Shown piece after piece: positions 60,617-64,000 of a stretch of DNA of 64,000 nucleotides. The translations under genes and the position numbers were made by a program. The first letter of the stretch is position 1. The number at the start of each line of letters is the position of its first letter. Source of the DNA: Mangrovibacterium sp047972415 (lineage in GTDB: Bacteria > Bacteroidota > Bacteroidia > Bacteroidales > Prolixibacteraceae); NCBI GenBank assembly GCA_047972415.1, contig JBKEAN010000056.1, forward strand, positions 1 through 64,000, written 5' to 3'. The notes below the pieces were generated by a model. That model searched no databases. It was not told the DNA's origin and was given only the letters and a program-made list of their open reading frames with translations.

Positions 60617-61042
60617 ATGGACAGCAAACAATATCAACTAGACAAGCGGTACCTGAAAATGGCCGCTATTTGGGCGCAAAACTCCTATTGCAAACGCCGC
60701 CAAGTAGGCGCCATCCTTGTTAAAGATAAAATGATTATTTCGGACGGCTACAACGGAACCCCTTCCGGGTTCGAGAATAATTGCGAAGACGACAACTTCA
60801 AAACCAAACCTTACGTGTTACATGCCGAAGCCAATGCCATTACCAAAGTAGCCAAATCGGGCAATAGCAGCGACGGGGCAACCCTTTACGTCACTTCGTC
60901 CCCCTGTCTCGAATGCTCCAAACTCATTATTCAGGCCGGTATTAAACGAGTTGTTTTTTACGACAATTACCGTCTCGAAGATGGTATTGACCTGCTGAAA
61001 AGGGCCGAAATTGAAGTCATACAAGTGAATATTGACGAATAA
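60617..61042 (+). CDS. dCMP deaminase-type zinc enzyme
   Basis: 141 residues. Zinc ligands and the catalytic Glu appear in VLHAEANAITKVA (HAE) and SSPCLECSKLIIQAGI (PCxxC). The start DKRYLKMAAIWAQNSYCKRR with VGAILVKDKMIISDGYNGTP is that of the ComEB/dCMP deaminase group, which turns dCMP into dUMP for thymidylate synthesis. It lies 18 bp before the protease gene. Confidence 0.93.
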   Translation: MDSKQYQLDKRYLKMAAIWAQNSYCKRRQVGAILVKDKMIISDGYNGTPSGFENNCEDDNFKTKPYVLHAEANAITKVAKSGNSSDGATLYVTSSPCLECSKLIIQAGIKRVVFYDNYRLEDGIDLLKRAEIEVIQVNIDE

Positions 61043-61060
61043 TACAGATTACGAAAGAAC

Positions 61061-62695
61061 ATGAATAAACGGACAACAATCTTACTTCCCCTACTGATTG
61101 CCGTGTCGGTAATTATTGGTATTTTTCTAGGTAACCACCTAAAATACAAATCATCAAACTTTAGCACCGCAAACTTTGCCAGTCCTCAGCCCGACAAACT
61201 CAGTACCATTATCGACCTGATAAAAAATGCCTATGTCGACTCGGTGAACACCGATAAACTGGAAGAAGAAGCCATTCCGGTACTGCTTAAAAACCTCGAC
61301 CCGCACTCGACATACATCCCAACAAGCGATATGCAGGAAGTAACCGAAGAAATGCAAGGCAACTTTGGTGGTATTGGCGTTCAGTTTACCATTCACAACG
61401 ATACCGTACAGGTGGTCGATGTCATTTCGGGCGGGCCTTCGTCGAAACTGGGTATTTTGCCCGGCGACCGGATTGTGCAAGTAAACGATTCGCTGATTGC
61501 CGGAAACGGCGTAAAAAACGAAACTGTTCTGAAACTGCTCCGCGGCGAAAAAGGCACTAAAGTAAATGTGGGTATCAAGCGTAAAGGCATTAACGACGTG
61601 ATGCAGTTTGATATTACCCGTGGCGACATCCCCCTGATTAGTGTTGATGTAAGTTATATGATAAACGACAGCACCGGCTACGTAAAAGTGAGCCGCTTTG
61701 CCGAAAAAACCTATGCCGAATTTATGCAGCAAACCGACGAACTGAATAACCAGGGAGCCCGGCAGCTCATTATCGACCTGCGCTGAAACCCCTGCGGTTA
61801 CCTGATGGCTGTGGTTAAAATGGTAAACGAATTCCTGCAACAAGGCGACCTAATTGTATACACCGAAGGACATTCGCAGCCGCGCAAAACCTATAATGCC
61901 ACCGGAAAAGCCCGCTGGACTGACAAGCGCGTATTTGTATTGATTGACGAATATTCGGCATCGGCCAGCGAAATTTTTGCAGGCGCCATGCAGGATAACG
62001 ACAAAGCCGTTATTGTTGGCCGCCGCTCCTTTGGCAAGGGACTGGTACAGGAGCAAATACCGTTTACCGACGGCTCGGCCCTGCGCCTTACCGTGGCCCG
62101 CTATTACACACCCAGCGGCCGCAGCATCCAAAAACCATACGAAGAAGGCGTGGGCGAATACTACCACGATATTATGAACCGGGCCGTACACGGCGAATTC
62201 CAGGAAGCCGACAGCATTCACTTTGCCGATACCCTGCGCTACCAAACCAAAGGTGGGCGCACCGTTTATGGCGGCGGCGGCATTATGCCCGACTATTTTG
62301 TCCCGCTCGATACTACCGGCTATTCCGACTACTACTCCAAAATTGCCCAGCAAGCCCTGGTGTACAATTTTGCCCTCGATTTTACCGATCGCTCCCGCAA
62401 CCAACTGAAAACCAAAACATCGGCAACCGAGCTGGTTAGCTACCTTCGGGCACAAAAAATTCTGGAGCAATTTGTTGCTTTTGCCGAAAAGAAAGGGGTA
62501 GCACGAAGCAACGAAGGCCTGCGGGTTTCGGGAAAAATTATTGAAACCCAACTGATGGCCTACATTGCCAGAAACACCATTGGCGACAAAGGCTTCTTCC
62601 CTATCATCCAGGAAATTGACAACACCCTACTAAAAGCCATCGAACTTTCGGGCGAAAAAAGAAGCTTAAACCAACTTTTAACTGTAACAAAATAA
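61061..62695 (+). pseudogene. S41 (CtpA-type) C-terminal processing protease interrupted by an in-frame TGA
   Basis: One continuous frame of 545 codons is interrupted by TGA at codon 242 (61784-61786). The first part has an N-terminal membrane helix, the CtpA lead segment (LKNLDPHSTYIPTSDMQEVT), a PDZ domain (GGIGVQFTIHNDTVQVVDVI, GILPGDRIVQVND) and begins the protease fold (GYVKVSRFAEKTYAEF, QLIIDLR). The second has EYSASASEIFAGAMQDND (catalytic Ser) and SFGKGLVQEQ (catalytic Lys). At the break the family sequence would be LRGNPGG; here it is LR-stop-NPCG, i.e. GGA to TGA and GGC to TGC, two G-to-T changes 9 bases apart. No frameshift exists. Either a recent nonsense mutation, a sequencing or assembly error, or recoding. 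All other motifs are intact. Confidence 0.85.
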
Positions 62696-62736
62696 GCCTT
62701 CAGTCGTCCTACGAGGGAAAACGCACAGAAAACCTC

Positions 62737-63219
62737 ATGACAGCTGACCAGTTTAACACGGTCGTAAAACAATATGCCGACGGAATTTTTCGATTTGTTT
62801 TGAAAAATATACGCGACCACGAAAAAGCGCGCGATATTGTTCAGGACAGCTTCGAAAAACTTTGGATGCACCGCGACCAGGTATCGCCCGAAAAGCTGAA
62901 AGCTTACCTGTATACCACAGCTTATCACCGCCTTATCGATCTTGTGCGTAAAGACAAGCGCCTGAATATGGTTGACGAAGTACGCTCCGAAGACGTTCAT
63001 CTGGAGCAATATTCGGATGTGTACGAAGTGCTGAACAAGGCCATTCTGCTGCTGCCAAACGACCAGCGCTCGGTATTACTGCTGCGCGACTACGAAGGCT
63101 ATTCGTACAAAGAAATAGCTGATATAACAACACTTACCGAAGCCCAGGTGAAAGTTTACATTTACCGGGCACGTGTATTTTTGAAAAATTACATTGGTAA
63201 AATGGACGTATTAGTTTGA
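62737..63219 (+). CDS. ECF-type RNA polymerase sigma factor
   Basis: 160 residues. Region 2: YADGIFRFVLKNIRDHEKAR and DIVQDSFEKLWMHRD, with AYLYTTAYHRLIDLVRK; region 4: LLPNDQRSVLLLRDYEGYSY, then KEIADITTLTEAQVKVYIYR. It is an ECF sigma factor with no extension. Its gene ends 5 bp before the downstream membrane protein, the usual sigma/anti-sigma order. The inducing signal is unknown. Confidence 0.93.
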   Translation: MTADQFNTVVKQYADGIFRFVLKNIRDHEKARDIVQDSFEKLWMHRDQVSPEKLKAYLYTTAYHRLIDLVRKDKRLNMVDEVRSEDVHLEQYSDVYEVLNKAILLLPNDQRSVLLLRDYEGYSYKEIADITTLTEAQVKVYIYRARVFLKNYIGKMDVLV

Positions 63220-63224
63220 AAGAA

Positions 63225-64000
63225 ATGAACATTGACAGGTCAAATTACGAAAGCTTTTTTATTGACTACATTGACGGCACCCTGCCCGATGAGTTGATAA
63301 ATGATTTGTTGGATTTTCTGTCTGCCAATCCCGATTTGGCTGAAGAAGTAAAAACCGTTTCCACGATAAAACTTCAACCCGAAAAACTGACCTTTCCTGA
63401 TAAAAACAGCCTGTTTAAACCAACTACCCCACAAGCCGAACCCGCCGATTACAGGGCAGTGGCTTATTTTGAAGGCGATTTGCAGGACAAGGAAAAGGCT
63501 GCTTTTGAAACCGAACTTGCCGAAAACGATGAGCTGCTGAAAACAATGCAATTACTGGCAAAAACCAAATTGCAGCCCAACCTCGCAGTTGTTTTTCCCG
63601 ATAAAGAAAAATTGCAACGAAAAAACCGGCGTACGGTTTACCTGCGCTGGGTGCAGGCAGCTGCGGTTTTGTTATTGTTTGCAGGCCTTTGGGCTGTTTT
63701 GCCCCGAAACAAGGTGTTGGAACCCGAACAACCGCTGGCACAACAACAAACAGCGGCCCCAATGCCAGAACAAAACCCAACAAACAAAAAACAATTACCC
63801 GGATTGACGGCAAACGCCGAAAATCCGGAACAAACTACCGCGCAAAAACCAACAAACCAAGTTGTAAAAAACCAAGCCCAAACCCATCAGCTTCGGGCTA
63901 AAGCAAATAATAACCAAACACCCGAAGAAAACACAATCAACCAATTGCCCCAACGCGAACCTGCTCCCGACAAAATCCGGCCACTATTGCAACCTGTTGC
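63225..64000 (+). CDS. Probable anti-sigma factor, 5' part, runs off the window
   Basis: The ATG at 63225 opens a frame of 258 codons that is still open at the window edge. The N-terminal cytoplasmic half (MNIDRSNYESFFIDYIDGTL, PDELINDLLDFLSANPDLAE) has two helical segments with the YIDGTLP and FEGDLQDKEKAAFE pattern of Bacteroidota anti-sigma proteins, then one membrane helix (WVQAAAVLLLFAGLWAVL) and a long Gln/Asn/Pro/Thr-rich periplasmic stretch. It follows the sigma gene directly, so it probably holds that sigma factor inactive. Confidence 0.78.
   Translation, partial: MNIDRSNYESFFIDYIDGTLPDELINDLLDFLSANPDLAEEVKTVSTIKLQPEKLTFPDKNSLFKPTTPQAEPADYRAVAYFEGDLQDKEKAAFETELAENDELLKTMQLLAKTKLQPNLAVVFPDKEKLQRKNRRTVYLRWVQAAAVLLLFAGLWAVLPRNKVLEPEQPLAQQQTAAPMPEQNPTNKKQLPGLTANAENPEQTTAQKPTNQVVKNQAQTHQLRAKANNNQTPEENTINQLPQREPAPDKIRPLLQPV

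Noticed and set aside
61784..61795. Selenocysteine (UxxC) reading of the TGA in the protease gene
   Set aside because: The position is the invariant Gly of RGNPGG, not a redox site, no family member is known to me with Cys there, and I see no convincing SECIS hairpin after the TGA. Mutation or sequencing error is simpler.
1..64000. CRISPR arrays, tRNA or rRNA genes
   Set aside because: No regularly spaced repeats and no tRNA cloverleaf or rRNA core sequence was noticed in the intergenic spaces.

Overview
The window looks like chromosomal DNA of a free-living Bacteroidota species, probably of the Marinilabiliales/Prolixibacteraceae kind. The evidence is Bacteroidota-type promoter boxes (TAnnTTTG at 47905, 60087 and 39317), genes largely restricted to the phylum (an OstA-like protein beside three SurA/PpiC-type proteins, a DUF3822 gene before rsmD), and a mitochondrial-type aconitase/isocitrate dehydrogenase/citrate synthase operon like that of Bacteroides fragilis. 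The family-level guess is inference; no rRNA or tRNA gene was seen.

Layout. 1-4.2 kb is an accessory patch: the start of an IS4-type transposase (DUF4372), an orphan SIR2-like gene, the tail of a broken gene and a complete IS66 element (1321-3901) with recognisable terminal inverted repeats. 4.2-35.05 kb is a block of 24 genes, all on the minus strand. It consists of a near-continuous run of 21 genes (35054 to 7594), mostly overlapping or a few bases apart, followed by a LytS/LytTR-type two-component pair and one more propeller gene that ends in a strong terminator (4210-4241). 35.1-37.1 kb holds vestiges (an IS5-type start fragment and a signal-peptide gene remnant), then a small outer-membrane barrel and a lipoprotein. 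37.2-50 kb is housekeeping: recQ, guaB, an envelope-biogenesis run (three SurA/PpiC-like proteins, MoxR ATPase, OstA-like), a RecD-like helicase, a DUF3822 gene and rsmD. 50-58.9 kb holds an alpha-L-fucosidase, a Gfo/Idh/MocA oxidoreductase and the TCA operon acn-icd-icd-gltA. 58.9-60.1 kb is an unusual non-coding stretch with an inverted repeat, a promoter-like site, about 520 nt that can fold into many hairpins including four GNRA tetraloops, and a terminator, followed by a truncated ISL3-type transposase. 60.1-64 kb has a lone receiver protein, a dCMP deaminase, a CtpA-type protease interrupted by an in-frame TGA, an ECF sigma factor and the start of its probable anti-sigma protein.

The 31-kb minus-strand block is the most interesting part. 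In transcription order it encodes a ferredoxin-like protein, a radical SAM enzyme, a DUF116-polyprenyl synthase fusion, two terpene-cyclase/prenyltransferase-fold proteins (one with the DxDD motif of squalene-hopene cyclases), PQQ-like and NHL-type beta-propellers, a Tat-type multi-cluster ferredoxin, a NapH-like membrane Fe-S protein, a fused NuoE-NuoF flavoprotein, a NuoG-like Fe-S protein, an FtsX-type ABC transporter, a GT4 glycosyltransferase, an aquaglyceroporin and a CobW-type GTPase. Six PQQ-like and two NHL propellers in one locus, attached to the envelope in different ways, together with an isoprenoid pathway and an NADH-linked Fe-S chain, suggest an envelope-located redox or lipid-modification system. 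I do not recognise it as any named pathway; its function is inference only.
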